DNA from: Sipunculus nudus
Taxonomy: Eukaryota > Annelida > Sipuncula > Golfingiida > Sipunculidae
NCBI GenBank assembly: GCA_026874595.1
Contig: CM049313.1
Location: forward strand, 45,910,659 to 45,974,658
Direction of reading: 5' to 3'
Length of the DNA: 64,000 bases
How positions within the stretch are numbered: the first letter of the stretch is position 1; every line of letters begins with the position of its first letter. Positions 23,383 to 34,960 of the stretch are shown here, in pieces. The notes beneath the pieces were generated by a model. It made no database searches. It was not told the origin of the DNA and saw only the letters and a list, made by a program, of their open reading frames with translations. A program made the position numbers and the translations under genes.

Positions 23383-23847
23383 ATGACAACTAACGAAAGC
23401 AATGTTAAAACTCCAACTATAATAACATCGTCACCGGGCCCGTCAGAAAACGACGCTACCATTGAAGTTCTTGATGGCGCCCAGCAAGAGGAAGATGTCC
23501 TACCTGAAGCGCAGGAGGGAGCCGCTGAAGGTGGAGCTGTGGATGTTGATGCTGATGACGATGATGCCATTAAGTACAAAATATTCACAAGGGACTCTTA
23601 TCAAAAGTTACTACAGAGAGAGGCGGAGGAGAAACTTAAGGCGATCGAAAAGAAAAACCGACCCCGTGAGGGCAGGCTGGTGGATGGAGAACTTAAGTTT
23701 GGCGACGAGGAAGAGGAAGAAGAGGTCAAAGAGAGGGACCCCCGGCTGGTGGAGGGTAACACCGTCCCGGAGTACTTACAGGATGAGTTCCCTGCAGACC
23801 TGAAGGGAAAACCTCTAGAGGATATAGACCCTAACATCAAAGATAAG
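23383..23847 (+). CDS. Voltage-gated sodium channel alpha subunit (para-like), first coding exon
   Basis: 155 codons encode the cytoplasmic N-terminus of a four-domain voltage-gated Na+ channel, the pore subunit that drives action potentials. Residues 1-66 are acidic and low in complexity. Residues 67-73 (IFTRDSY) match the family's FTRES-type motif and are followed by a charged helix (73-92) and a run of six Glu (109-114). Residues 119-150 (DPRLVEG..VPEYLQ..FP..L...PLEDIDP) fit the family pattern just before the first S1 helix. The ATG has A at -3. The exon ends GAT AAG|GTAGGA, phase 0, the same position and phase as the first coding intron of vertebrate SCN genes; reading on would stop at 23880. 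No transmembrane part is in this exon. I cannot say whether it is the Nav1 or Nav2 class. Confidence 0.88.
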
Positions 23848-23983
23848 GTAGGAATTCCAAATCTATTGAATCCTTTATAATATGGTTATATTTTTTGGTT
23901 TATTCCATTTATATTTATTCTTCATGACGTCCGATTTTATCGTTGAGCACTGTGTATTACCTACTGCCGATTTATATCAAGGG

Positions 23984-23984
<1 letters not shown>

Positions 23985-24039
<55 letters not shown>
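23985..24039. repeat. (TA)n microsatellite
   Basis: About 27 uninterrupted TA units starting 137 bp after the exon-1 donor. Confidence 0.95.
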
Positions 24040-24041
<2 letters not shown>

Positions 24042-24125
24042 AAGCATTCTAACATCATTCACCTGATGATCAGGTCGCATCCCGTGAAACAGACTGTAGT
24101 GAATTTACAGTGTTTTTTTTCTTAA

Positions 24126-24186
24126 GAGTTATACCGCTCTGGCCTAGCCTGTAGGCCATAGAGCACTTTTCAGCGGAGAGTAACTC
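24126..24186. repeat. 60-bp fold-back (imperfect palindrome)
   Basis: GAGTTATACCGCT at the left pairs with AGCGGAGAGTAACTC at the right, and the inner arms GGCCTA/TAGGCC pair around GCCTG. It may be a very small MITE or a cruciform-forming sequence between two (TA)n arrays. Confidence 0.6.
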
Positions 24187-24195
24187 TACCTTCTT

Positions 24196-24198
<3 letters not shown>

Positions 24199-24238
<40 letters not shown>
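24199..24238. repeat. (TA)n microsatellite
   Basis: About 20 uninterrupted AT units; the second of three arrays within 425 bp. Confidence 0.95.
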
Positions 24239-24241
<3 letters not shown>

Positions 24242-24354
24242 TTCATATATAAAGTATATTTTAAAGTATATGTATATTCTAATGCAATAAATGATATAAA
24301 AAGTATATTTTAATGTATATTCGTAATTTATGGATTCCCCACTCGATATATACA

Positions 24355-24355
<1 letters not shown>

Positions 24356-24407
<52 letters not shown>
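24356..24407. repeat. (TA)n microsatellite
   Basis: About 25 uninterrupted TA units; the third array of the cluster. Confidence 0.95.
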
Positions 24408-24410
<3 letters not shown>

Positions 24411-25077
24411 GACATTTGTAATTCATGAAAGACATCAGCATAAAGCAACATATATAGTTTTAATAATACGATTTATTAAAAATGCTTTTGAAATGACTAA
24501 GTTCAGTGTAACATAAGATTATTATAAAAATAAAATGTAAGGTGGGGCGTTTCAAGGATGTGCAGTTTTCCCCTATATCGCAGTTACATGCATCAACATA
24601 TGAACAACAAATAAAACGTTCATGCCCAAACATCGTTCATTGCCAGAACGCTTTTTTAAATTTTATTGCACACGATCGAGATCACCAACATTTGAACAAC
24701 GCTGGCAAAAAAAGGTTTATATAACGGTAGCCGATGTACCTTGACCTGTGTGTGGTTCATGTTGTGTCCATGCATGTCAAAATGACTTTGTGTGGCACAT
24801 TGACTGGGCCACCAGACCCAAAGAGTGTTTATAAAATTAGTAATCCTGGCTTTCTCATGTATAGGCCTCCTGATGTTTGGTCACCTATTGGCAGGGCGGG
24901 GTAAATGTGCGTTTCCTCGACCTCATTTGCGTGTTTTGAATACAATTTCAGGTTATGCTATTATATAATTCCATGCAACAGTTCTTTTGTAATGGGAAAG
25001 GGCGCTTTGTTGCGCCTTGTTTTGGAATAATTTTCAGAGAAGCAACATGTGAAAACGCTGTTCATACAGAGCTGGTA

Positions 25078-25200
25078 CCAGTTTATTGTAATAAATAATA
25101 ATTATTATTATTGTTACAATTTTAATTATTATTATTTTTATTATTATACATTCCAATTTCATAATTATTACTTTGTAAATATTATTATTATGATTCGTAT
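25078..25200. repeat. Imperfect (ATT)n
   Basis: Runs of ATT/TTA triplets broken by short interruptions. Confidence 0.75.
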
Positions 25201-26077
25201 ACTTTTCAATTTCATTTAGTTACAAGCCTATACTCTAACCAGCCTGATAAAATGCGATGTGAACGGAGTGCGTTTATCTGAAAGAAATTACATTTTAACT
25301 TTTAACATAGGTCCTTAAGCTGGGTCATATTATGGTTCTCATCACATAACAATGTCACAAATGTGTTATCCTGATGAATATAGCGCGCGAATTACGAGTT
25401 CACACGTTCAGAGTCTCTTGTGGGATGGTAAATATTAACGTGAATAAATAGTTACGGGTCACGTACATTCCTACACTTGTGTTCCAAACAAAACATTTGT
25501 CTGTCACGGTCCATCAGCTCCATGGTTGGATTATAGGTGAGTTATTTACCACCTCCCCTGTTCATAACTTTTTTTAGTAAAGTTTCAAAGAGACAAGCCG
25601 ACCAACGAACCAACGACGATAAAATCATAATAACCTCTGGGAGGGATACCAAGGGAAAGGTCATTAAAATTTATAGACAGCAATGGCACAGGTATCTGCT
25701 AACGTGTAGTTTTAACTACTTAAAATTTGTAGGACCGACATTTATCATTTAGAAAGAGGGAAATAATTTGTCTATGTTGCATATTTTCTTATAAATATGT
25801 TCGCGGTAACATTTTCATAACAATTATGTAAGACTCTTGATACAATTTGTCGATGCTCGGAAGAGTTAGCATTACGCCGTTAATACAAATCTATTATTGA
25901 ATCCGGCAACAATACGGGCTTAGTATTCCTTACAACAGGGGTACTACTGGTAAGGTTACCATGACAGTTTGACAAACATTCGCGGAAATACATGTGCCGC
26001 AACTAACATTTATGTAAGTAACCACGCACCTGATATGCGTCCGGATAGTTGACACCGAGTCAAGATGTCTTCTGCTC

Positions 26078-26091
26078 GTCACCATGGCAAC
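26078..26091. promoter_or_regulatory. Perfect X-box (RFX-type) motif
   Basis: GTCACCATGGCAAC fits the RFX consensus GTNRCC-(0-3 bases)-RGYAAC at every fixed position. It lies in a locally CpG-rich patch (about 25980-26200). It overlaps a 38-codon ORF starting at 26065 (MSSARHHGNIAIPVE..., with a hydrophobic stretch LLLGVTLLYFV) whose start has A at -3. RFX factors control ciliary and some neuronal genes. Use of this site is inference. Confidence 0.4.
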
Positions 26092-27211
26092 ATCGCGATA
26101 CCTGTAGAATGCAGGATCTGGGAAGCCCTCCTGCTGGGCGTTACATTACTTTACTTTGTCAAAGCCAGAGCTGCAGTGTAAGCTAATTTTGGGACCTCAG
26201 CAACAGATGCGCTTTGGTAAAATAATAATAATAATTGGTTTAATAAACAGAATTTTGGTCCGTATACACAAACAACGATAACAAATTATTTTGTTAAGTA
26301 TGAAGAAATATGTTGAAAAATAAATTTAGTCGAAATTAAATATTTTTAAACCAAGAAAATAACCATAGAATTAACACTATCAGCATCACCATGATCATGT
26401 CGCGTTTGACAATCACCACATTCACAGAATGGTGTTCTGAATTCTGTGAATGTACGTTAGTGCGGAATTATTGTTTTTTTATATATATATCTCGTATTTT
26501 GCAAGTCCCTGGTGATCATTTCGTAGAAATACAACATAAAGATTTCACAGAAACACAAAAAATGCAAAATTGAAATCCTGCTATAAATGTTTCATTGTAT
26601 TTTTTCATAAATATCCCCCCCTCGGAATCCAACCCTGTCACACATACTCCTGACGTTCCTAATTCAAGCGAACGTGTTACAGGAAATACCTGCATGGAAA
26701 CATCGGTGAAAATTGATCAACTTTATTGCCAGGGCAGGAAGACCTACATATCATTACTCAGGAACAATAGTGTTGACGAAAGTGACGAGCAGGAGATAAC
26801 AAGCTGAGAGTATTGGCTGTGGCATAGTGGTAGTGATCACAGCGTTTCTTAGCTAAATCCCGCCATAATGCATTGCGGGTTCGCTGATGTTGAACACTGT
26901 AGAAACCAACTATATATTCTCGAATGGTACCGAAATTGCTCTTTTAGTGTATATTTTAAAGGGTTTCAGTAATATTGTCTGGATAAACATTTGCGTGACA
27001 AATAACGTAGAAACCGTGTAATTTCTTAATATAAATCTAGTATTTGGACAACTATATACATTTATAATTAGAAACATATTTTACGAATGAATGAAGTCCC
27101 GTTAATATGCAAACTTTGTTATGTCCGTATTATTTTTTTATTTATGAATAATATTCCAAAAATTTTTTTTTTCAGAGAAATTTAATAAAACATCATAATG
27201 CATTATGTCCT

Positions 27212-27213
<2 letters not shown>

Positions 27214-27286
<73 letters not shown>
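27214..27286. repeat. (TA)n microsatellite, longest in window
   Basis: About 36 uninterrupted AT units. Confidence 0.95.
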
Positions 27287-28355
27287 CCTAAAGAAGCCCC
27301 TTCTCAAAACACATTTAAGAACAGCCTAAAGCACATGATATCCATAGGACCTCTAGCGGACATGTGACAGAGTTTTGATGAAATCAACTGTTAATGTAGA
27401 TATAATATATTACATTATTGCATGCATGTACTGACTTTTACTTTATTTCTTATTTTTAATTGTTTTATAACGGTTGTAATTAAAACTGGAGCTTTGTGGA
27501 AGATCAAGCTATGCCTGAACATGTTACCCTGTAAAAATATTTGATAAAATATATATATATGAACCTACAGTGGGAGTTCAAACCAGATCATATATGATAA
27601 GCTAATTAATCAGACTTGGTCGCTGCCGGTTTTAGATTTTTCAATTTGGTTTACGGATTGGTATTTGCCGATCTCAGTGGGAAACAGGTTGTAGAAAGGA
27701 TTCTTGGATGTTCATACCGGAAGAATCATAAACAATTTACCTTGCCACATGAAACAGTAATTTCAGTTCCTGATCATGCGTTCTCAAAAACTGCTCTTTT
27801 ATATATAAAACCTTTCCCCATAAAAGTTTACCGTAACAGTATAAAAACTAAGTATTGAAGTGTAAGCACCGTTATATATCGATGCACCATCGCGTCAGGG
27901 AGAGATTTTCAGAGTGAAATACATGGACGTGTGTTCTATATATTTGTTTTTTTTTTTTTGTTTTTAACCCCGGCGTCAAATATTTGCAAATATAAAACAG
28001 AGAAAGACTGACCTTTCCGACACACTTGATTTTCTAATGACACTGAGTTTACAGGGCAGTTATGAGGCCAAGAAAGCAGGGTATATTATAAGGAAAGTTT
28101 ATAACATTACTGCAGAAACATGTAATTTAGCACGACCTGGTCAGCATAAAATGAGGTCACTATTACCAGGAACTTTGCTATATTCATTCATTATAATTCA
28201 TTAGTTAATGTGTTTGACCATAGCTGTGTATCAGTTTATGGCAGTGTGTTCAAATACCCATGAGAAAGTCTCTTAGTAAAAACTGAAGTCGAAGTTTTCT
28301 CATATTTTCATTGATAATAATAATAAACCCGGAAATCTGCTTTCTAATGGATGCA

Positions 28356-28624
28356 AGCCTCCGCCATTCATTTATTTGGCCCATATCCCAAGTTTCTTCG
28401 TGCGTCAGTGGCTGTACATTTGTGTATATTCCTTGAAGACGTTCCTAGATTCGGACCATGTGCCGGATCCACACCAAAATTTAATCTTTGCTCATTCCCA
28501 AAATGCCCTGAAATTTCATGATATTCCGTTCATGACTAGGCGAGTTATGTTGTGAACATAAACACACAAACACACAAGCACACGAACGTTGAAGTACGCG
28601 TACCCTCCTTCATGGCGGAGGCAG
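28356..28624 (+). mobile_element. Family Q interspersed repeat
   Basis: It begins GCCTCCGCCATTCATTT and ends ATGGCGGAGGC, an 11-bp inverted pair. Just inside the right end is GAGTTATGTTGTGAACATAA and a CACACAAACACACAAGCACA run, then a CCTCC..GGAGG hairpin. This layout is common in short interspersed repeats of invertebrates. Non-coding. Confidence 0.6.
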
Positions 28625-30925
28625 ATTTTTAAAGAAGAGGTATGAATGAGAATATGACACAGTATATTTAACTATTACAGAAATACACCAATGTTAAAAA
28701 CTCATACCAAAGCAATGATGTAAAGCCTTGATAGGAGTGTACGGTCAATTTCAGTTTTTTACTCCTGGATGCATAAAAGTAGTTTTTTTTTCAGTCTGCA
28801 ACGAGATCGTACTGTAAAAAATAGAACTGCAAGAATGATGATTTAAAACTGTTGATTTTCATTTTAAGGTCAACTCCACGTTAAAATAAATTTTGCAAGA
28901 CAGATCATATTTTATATTCAAATGATAATGTGAGCAAGTTTTAACTTATGTTTCATGGAGGCGGCACATTTATTTAATATCGTTTGACTAAATTCCGTCA
29001 AATTATGGTCATTCATATGTTTTGCCCGTCTTTTAAATGGACAGAACTTTACGCACACCCGTCAGATTTGAATATAACATAATAATTGAATCCGGAATTA
29101 TTCAGTGATAATAAATATATATTGTAAAACCACTGAAATATATGCACATGCATCAAAATGAAACTTGCAAGAGGCTCATAACAACACAGTTAAAGCCTCA
29201 AGGCATCGATGATTCGTTTGTGTTCGTCAATATGTGAAGGTGAAAAGGTGGGACGACAGGACAATATAATAATTTTGTCACCTCTTATATAAAATTGGCC
29301 TCCCAGCATGTGCGAGTTGTATCATAAATTAAGTAATGAAAATTGTCAAAATGAAAAACCGTCGAATTTGAAAATATAACAAGTGGATAAGTATAAAAAA
29401 AAAACAGTTTACTGCTTACAAAAGTAAATTTTGAGATTTTATCGGGAGTCACTGTGCTTAGATCAAACATTTGTTTACAGCGTGTGCGTAAATTTGTTTT
29501 CTTTGTGAATTGAATAAGCAGTAACTAAATGTAACTTAAACCTGTGATTACCAAGAACCGGCCACCTGTACGTCATTCTAGCCGGCCACTCTGAAGAAAT
29601 GTGACACCGACTGAAAAACAGTAGGACATACGACTTGTGACGTCAAACCCTCTCGAGTGTTTAGGTCAAAATATAGTATGGGTCCCCGAGGCTGCCTTAA
29701 GCATGCTGTATACATAGCCCCAGGGCTGTGAGAATGCCTGCGGTCAATACTAGATATTGACTGGACTAACAGTGCTTCCCCACAGCGTCGCTGGCATCGC
29801 GACAGTTCGACAAAAGGTTTTTAGTACTCAGTAAAAGCCTGGACTATTAACCTTGTTCACTGTGAGAGGGGTATGTCATGTAATACCCGCCTCGTGGAAT
29901 GGCAGGGTAATTATAAGTGTTATGATATTGCATATGCAGAAATGTATATAGAATTGGGCGAGCTTCACAGAGGTCATCTAAGTCCGATGAACTTTACTCA
30001 TATAGCCTTTGCATGGTCAATCTACCCGCTCTGATGGGTCCGCGCTATAATATGCATAAACTTTAATATACCGGCTGCTCTCAGCCCGAGCGACTGAAAC
30101 ACAATATTGCACGCTCCACAGAACATCAACAAACCCAAATCTTCTTCATAGCGGTACTGTATACATAAGCCGTTCTGCGGTTCATGTCCGTGTGTATAAG
30201 ATGATCGAAGCTTTTGTGAGATCTGTTTTTGTTGTCCCCCTATGAGTAAGCCAGACACTGCTTCGAGTACACACTTGAATTAAGCAACAAGTGTAGACCC
30301 TGTGAACCGTTATGTCCTACACAACCGGTGTCTGGATTTGTTTGCTTTTCACTCCGTATGGAGATGTAGGAGGCAAGGCTGAAATTGGCTATTCATGTGG
30401 GGGAAAGTGGAATAAAGAAATCCACAGGCAATCATCAATCACCATATGATTTAGCAATTATAGAAATACCGATATTATATCGCTGTCATTTATTAGAGTT
30501 AATATAAGCATTATTATATCGAAACTATATAAACAAAGACAGTAAGAATTTAGTTCAATTATATTAACTGAAATGTAATAATACTATAATAATAATAATT
30601 ATAATAAATAATATATTATAATTTGTTTCAGTGGGAACAAATAGGCATATGCCCTATTAACTGGGATGAAACCAAAGTCCAACCTTGCAAATCATTTTAG
30701 AAATACTGTATTTATAAATAAACTTAATTTATTTTACATGGATTGTACATCTAGTTATTTAACGAATATGAGGCACTCTACATGGCTCCAACGTTGGCGC
30801 TCTTAGTGGGTAAGGATGGAGGAAACAGTAAAGTCAGAATATTTCTCATATTTCAGTCACACTGACAAATAAGGTCGAGGTCATGTCACATTGGAAAGCT
30901 GTTAATTTTCTTGTTTAGTGTCACA

Positions 30926-30948
30926 CACACACACATATATATATATAT
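30926..30948. repeat. (CA)n(TA)n microsatellite
   Basis: A short compound dinucleotide run directly abutting the left end of the solo LTR. Confidence 0.85.
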
Positions 30949-31784
30949 TGTTACAGGAGCTCTTTTTGTTGTGTGGCATGGGTGTAGCTCGTGTTGTGGC
31001 GCCCTCGCTGGGCCGCTTGTTACATTCTTAGTTTAATCCGTACTGGTTGAACTCTCGTTTTCATGCTAGCTTGGGGCTTTCTCGCCTGGCCGTGGTCACG
31101 GGTGGACCCTGGTCTGTAGAGACACAGCGAGGTTTTTCTAGAAGATTCCTGTAACGCGTGTTTGCTGTGTGTTGTGTAAGATCCTTAAGACTGTTGGAGA
31201 AGTGGATAGTTCTCGGGATGGGGTTAGAAGTTATAAATAGAGGGCTGTGTTTTAAACCGGGAGAGAGGAGAGAAAATTCCAGCGGACACAGACGTGTTTA
31301 TGTCAGTTTGTGGGACCTGTCCGATTATCCAGTAATTTCAAAGACTCTGCTATTACTAACGCTATACAATTTAATGCGCATGCCTCAAGTTTACTTTCTG
31401 GATTGTTACAAGAGCTTTACATTGGACCGTTATTCTCCAAGAGGATTGGGGTGGATTTTCATCCGGCATAGGAATTTTAATGAGCTTGTCGTTGTGACGG
31501 TGGTGGTATCCTGGTACTGTGCACATTGTTTATTTTACTGTGTGATTGTATTGATTTGTTGTTATACCAATGTTTTACTGTATAATTGTATTGATTTAGT
31601 GTATTGTAATGTTAGGGTTGTTTTAAGAATAAATTATAGTTGTTTGTTAACAAAAAACACTGACTTCTTTATTCATTACCCTAGACATTTCACGCTGCCT
31701 AGTGTTACAGAATCTGATTTTTTTTATCTCCATTACAAAATTTGTGTTTATCACGCTACGTGATCTGTTTATATTAGGTTCCGT

Positions 31785-31788
<4 letters not shown>
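30949..31788 (+). mobile_element. Solo LTR of a retrotransposon
   Basis: 840 bp bounded by TGTTACAGG and CCGTAACA, i.e. the TG...CA ends and short inverted repeat typical of LTRs. A TATA box (TATAAATAG, 31232-31240) is followed by AATAAA (31628-31633), in the order and spacing expected for U3-R-U5. Both flanks are AT dinucleotide DNA, and the 5 bp on each side (TATAT/AATAT) are close to a target duplication. No gag-pol or second LTR is present, so it is a recombined solo LTR. The 201-codon ORF at 31158-31763 lies entirely within it and is not a host gene. The superfamily cannot be set without the internal part. Confidence 0.75.

Positions 31789-31837
<49 letters not shown>
31789..31837. repeat. 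(TA)n microsatellite at LTR right flank
   Basis: About 23 TA units beginning immediately after the LTR's terminal CA. Together with the AT run on the other side it suggests one microsatellite split by the insertion. Confidence 0.9.
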
Positions 31838-31838
<1 letters not shown>

Positions 31839-32840
31839 CCAGAAAAGTCAGATATTGGTTCTTGTAATGATTTTTTTCATCTCATATTATTAGGCATTAC
31901 TCCCTCATTAACTATTTGATCGTATTTAACTCGCCTAATCACAATGCATTGTTACCAGTTACCGGGGATAAGACACTTGCTTTTGGAGGTCGCATTATGT
32001 TGGTTGCTCGAGATGATGCGCGAGTTTCTGATCCGATCTGACAGCCGGACAAATCTATGAATAATATATGACGTATTTATCGCCGCTATTACACAAAGTG
32101 GTTAACAGAGTACATGTGAAGAGTCATTTTCATCATAGAGACGGTTATTGTCGATTTCACATTCGTCTCGTGGATGTTTTATCTTCGGTCTTCTTATAAT
32201 ACTGGAGGTTTTGATGAAATATTAATGGTATATGAGCTCGCAATTCTTTGGGTCGGCAAAATCAGACAAACCAGCCAGTGAATAAAGCCTCGTTCAATCA
32301 TTCAGCTGTTTTATGATGTTCTGTGTTAAAAAAGTTTATTTTGTCCGGTTGTAAATTGACCCACTCCATTTGTGCTGTCTCAATGTACAGTTATTCTCTT
32401 TTGAAAGAGTCCTCATGAATTTCACTCTCAATTCACTTGTTCTCAAAGATTTAGTCTGGATTGTCAGTTTTTTAAGCCTCTCCACCGTAGTAAGTGAAGG
32501 CTTATAGAAGATGCGTTTATTTAAATATCAATATCTTGATTAACATTTTAGGAGGCATTATAAGGCCATAACCAGTATAAAACCATTGATGATTTGTTTC
32601 TTTTTATTATATTTTGGTGGCCGACTTAAGTAAGGCTGATGTTGAACAATAGATTTTTGCTCAGAGTAATGGCCCCATATAAGACATTTTTGCACCTGAT
32701 ATATTTATTTTAGCATGTCTTAATTTTAAGATCGTATATATCATTCTCTATTATCGCTCAATTGCGGGCGTCGGGAGATGATTACCAGTGGTCCCTCTGC
32801 AGTTGTAAAACTTGTGTTTATTGCCCTATCTAATATAACT

Positions 32841-33030
32841 CGGGGCCGGATCCAGGATTAGGAAAGGAGAGGTCCAACCCAGGAGGACTAATGACGAAAC
32901 CTTAAAGAAAGCCCCCCAAGTCCCGAAGGGGGGGGGGGGGGGGTGCAGCCCGCAAAATTTGATCCGAAAGCCTTAAAAAGTTACGGGTGGTAAAAACGGG
33001 GAGGGGGTCCGGACCCCCTATTTTTTTTAC
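32841..33030 (+). mobile_element. Family W MITE, copy 2 (hAT-like)
   Basis: It opens GGGGCCGGATCCAGGATTAG, matches copy 1 through 'GGTCCAACCCAGGAGGACT', has a G-run and reaches GGGGGTCCGGACCCCC. The last terminal bases of the right end have been lost. Confidence 0.7.
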
Positions 33031-33178
33031 TCTGCTTGAAGCTACAAACAAAGATTAGAACAAAATTCATTTGTTTTCGACTTCGAGCCAGCCAAGTAAC
33101 ATAGTAAGCAAAATTAATCATGTTTTAATGGAATATTGGCTGCATTAAGGAAATGATCTGCAGGGTCTTCATGACGTT

Positions 33179-33227
33179 ACTCCTACGTCACTGCGACTCC
33201 TATTCCTGCGACTCCTACGTCACTACG
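33179..33227. repeat. Small tandem repeat with TACGTCAC boxes
   Basis: ACTCCTACGTCACTGCG, ACTCCTATTCCTGCG and ACTCCTACGTCACTACG stand in a row: three units of 15-17 bp. Two units carry TACGTCA, a CRE-like half site. Confidence 0.7.
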
Positions 33228-34288
33228 CCTCTGGAAGATTGAGTGATATTTTCACAAGACAAAGACCATTGATCATTTCAGTTGCTAAATGTACATATAT
33301 TTCTTTCCGCATGTCTTCTGTTTCCAGTTTCTTGATAAAATGTATTTTACAGAAACATCGCAGGAAAAGTAGCAATAAGTGTTTGAATTGTTTACAAGTT
33401 AAATCTAAACATTATTTTTTCTATGTTTCTCTATGACAGGATTTTTTAATTTTTACATAAATGTTGTTCTGCTAAAGGTAACCTAAAATTAACAAAGTCG
33501 TACTTGCACATAGAATTTCCTTACCAAGCCGCTGTCATTTATCCTGCCTAGCAGATTTAAAGACATCGGCACCCGAATTTGATAATATGCTTAGAGCATT
33601 GCATTTCCGAAAGGTTTCCTTTATTCTTATCTAAAAACAACTGAATAACCTTACACGCATAAGATTACGTGCACGCGTCGCTTTCGTTGCCAGATCAACA
33701 CACGTAAAATTACAGAAATATTTACACTTACAGCAGATTCAACTTTTACACTATTTATTAGTACATGTTTGGTGTGATGTCCGTTTCGTGTGTCAAGGTT
33801 TTTAAGGGGCCAATTACCTATCTGACCTTTATAAACTAAAGGTAATCCTTTAGAGCTTTTATAAAAACAGACCAGAAAACGTGGATATCATCACACACAG
33901 GCTGCTTGTTGTGTTTATATCAACGTGTTAATAATATGTGGGGGTTAACCAAAATAATCAAAACAAATTCAACAAGTGCATCAGGCGGCAAGTTAGACTG
34001 GCCAAGTTAATGAAATGGCATTGACAGAGATATCAAAGGGCTCTCACTGTTTCGGTACTGTTACCACACGGCAACTTACATAACTAATTACCATTTTCTG
34101 ACCCTCTTATTTCATCGACTGGTAAACTTCGGCCGTACCGGACAGTCAGCGCCACACATCACCGCCTCGCTGAACTAAGGTCTTTGCCAATGACGTAAGG
34201 AATAATTATAGTGGTCTTTCCCAGAATCTTTTTTTCCAAAACCAACTTGGTTAATTCAGTAACCGCCTATTGTGGGCTTCCAGCTTGC

Positions 34289-34291
<3 letters not shown>

Positions 34292-34351
<60 letters not shown>
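34292..34351. repeat. (TA)n microsatellite
   Basis: About 29 uninterrupted TA units. Confidence 0.95.
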
Positions 34352-34353
<2 letters not shown>

Positions 34354-34890
34354 CCATTTTATCAGTCTTAATATGTTTAGGTTCTCGGCTATTTGAGTAC
34401 AGCAAGATTTTTAACACTATATAAAACCCTAAGCCTCAGTGAGTCAGTGTGTCACCGTTTATCAGACCATTTCTAATCGCGGCAGGCCGGTTTTAAAATG
34501 TGTCTCCAGCTCAGCCAATCAGCGTTAGATATTCAAGTCCACACGCGACGAACACAGTCAAACTGTTATCCATGTACCGGCTGACTGAAACGATCACGAC
34601 GTTCAGTGTGCTGGCAACTCAACAGTGGTAAAACTTTCATGTGTAACTTGAACACTAACAAATACACAGTACAAAATCGATGCGACAATGTCTACAATAC
34701 ACTTAAATGTTGGCCATGGACCGTATGTTCGAACAGCAGAGATATATCATAGGACACGAAGGTCCATGTATGGACTTTCAAAAACATGCATTATTTCAGT
34801 GCGAATGTTACCAAGCGGGTTGAGCTGTCTATAGCCTATGGGACGCTGTTAGCCTCCTCATAGCAACGATGCCATTCACTGGAGACCAGG

Positions 34891-34960
34891 CGGCCTGATA
34901 TGCAAATGCGAGGGAATCGCCAGGAGCCTTGTGACGCCCTAATATGCAAATATCAGGGAT
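34891..34960. promoter_or_regulatory. Duplicated octamer (POU-type) module
   Basis: ATGCAAAT occurs perfectly at 34900-34907 and 34944-34951, 44 bp apart, each in a similar frame: GCC-TGAT-ATGCAAAT-..AGGGA and GCCCTAAT-ATGCAAAT-..AGGGA. This is the consensus for POU-domain factors. An enhancer inside the presumed intron of a neuronal gene is plausible but unproven. Confidence 0.4.

Noticed and set aside
24410-24516. Frame starting TFVIHERHQ after ...TATATGCAG, a possible sodium-channel exon 2
   Set aside because: Only the first residues resemble the expected TFIV start. The KGK.IFRF motif and domain I S1 sequence are missing, and the 'acceptor' follows a (TA)n run without a pyrimidine tract.
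31158-31763. 201-codon ORF, longest in the window
   Set aside because: It lies fully within the solo LTR, spans its TATA box and poly(A) signal, and has no gag, pol or host domain.
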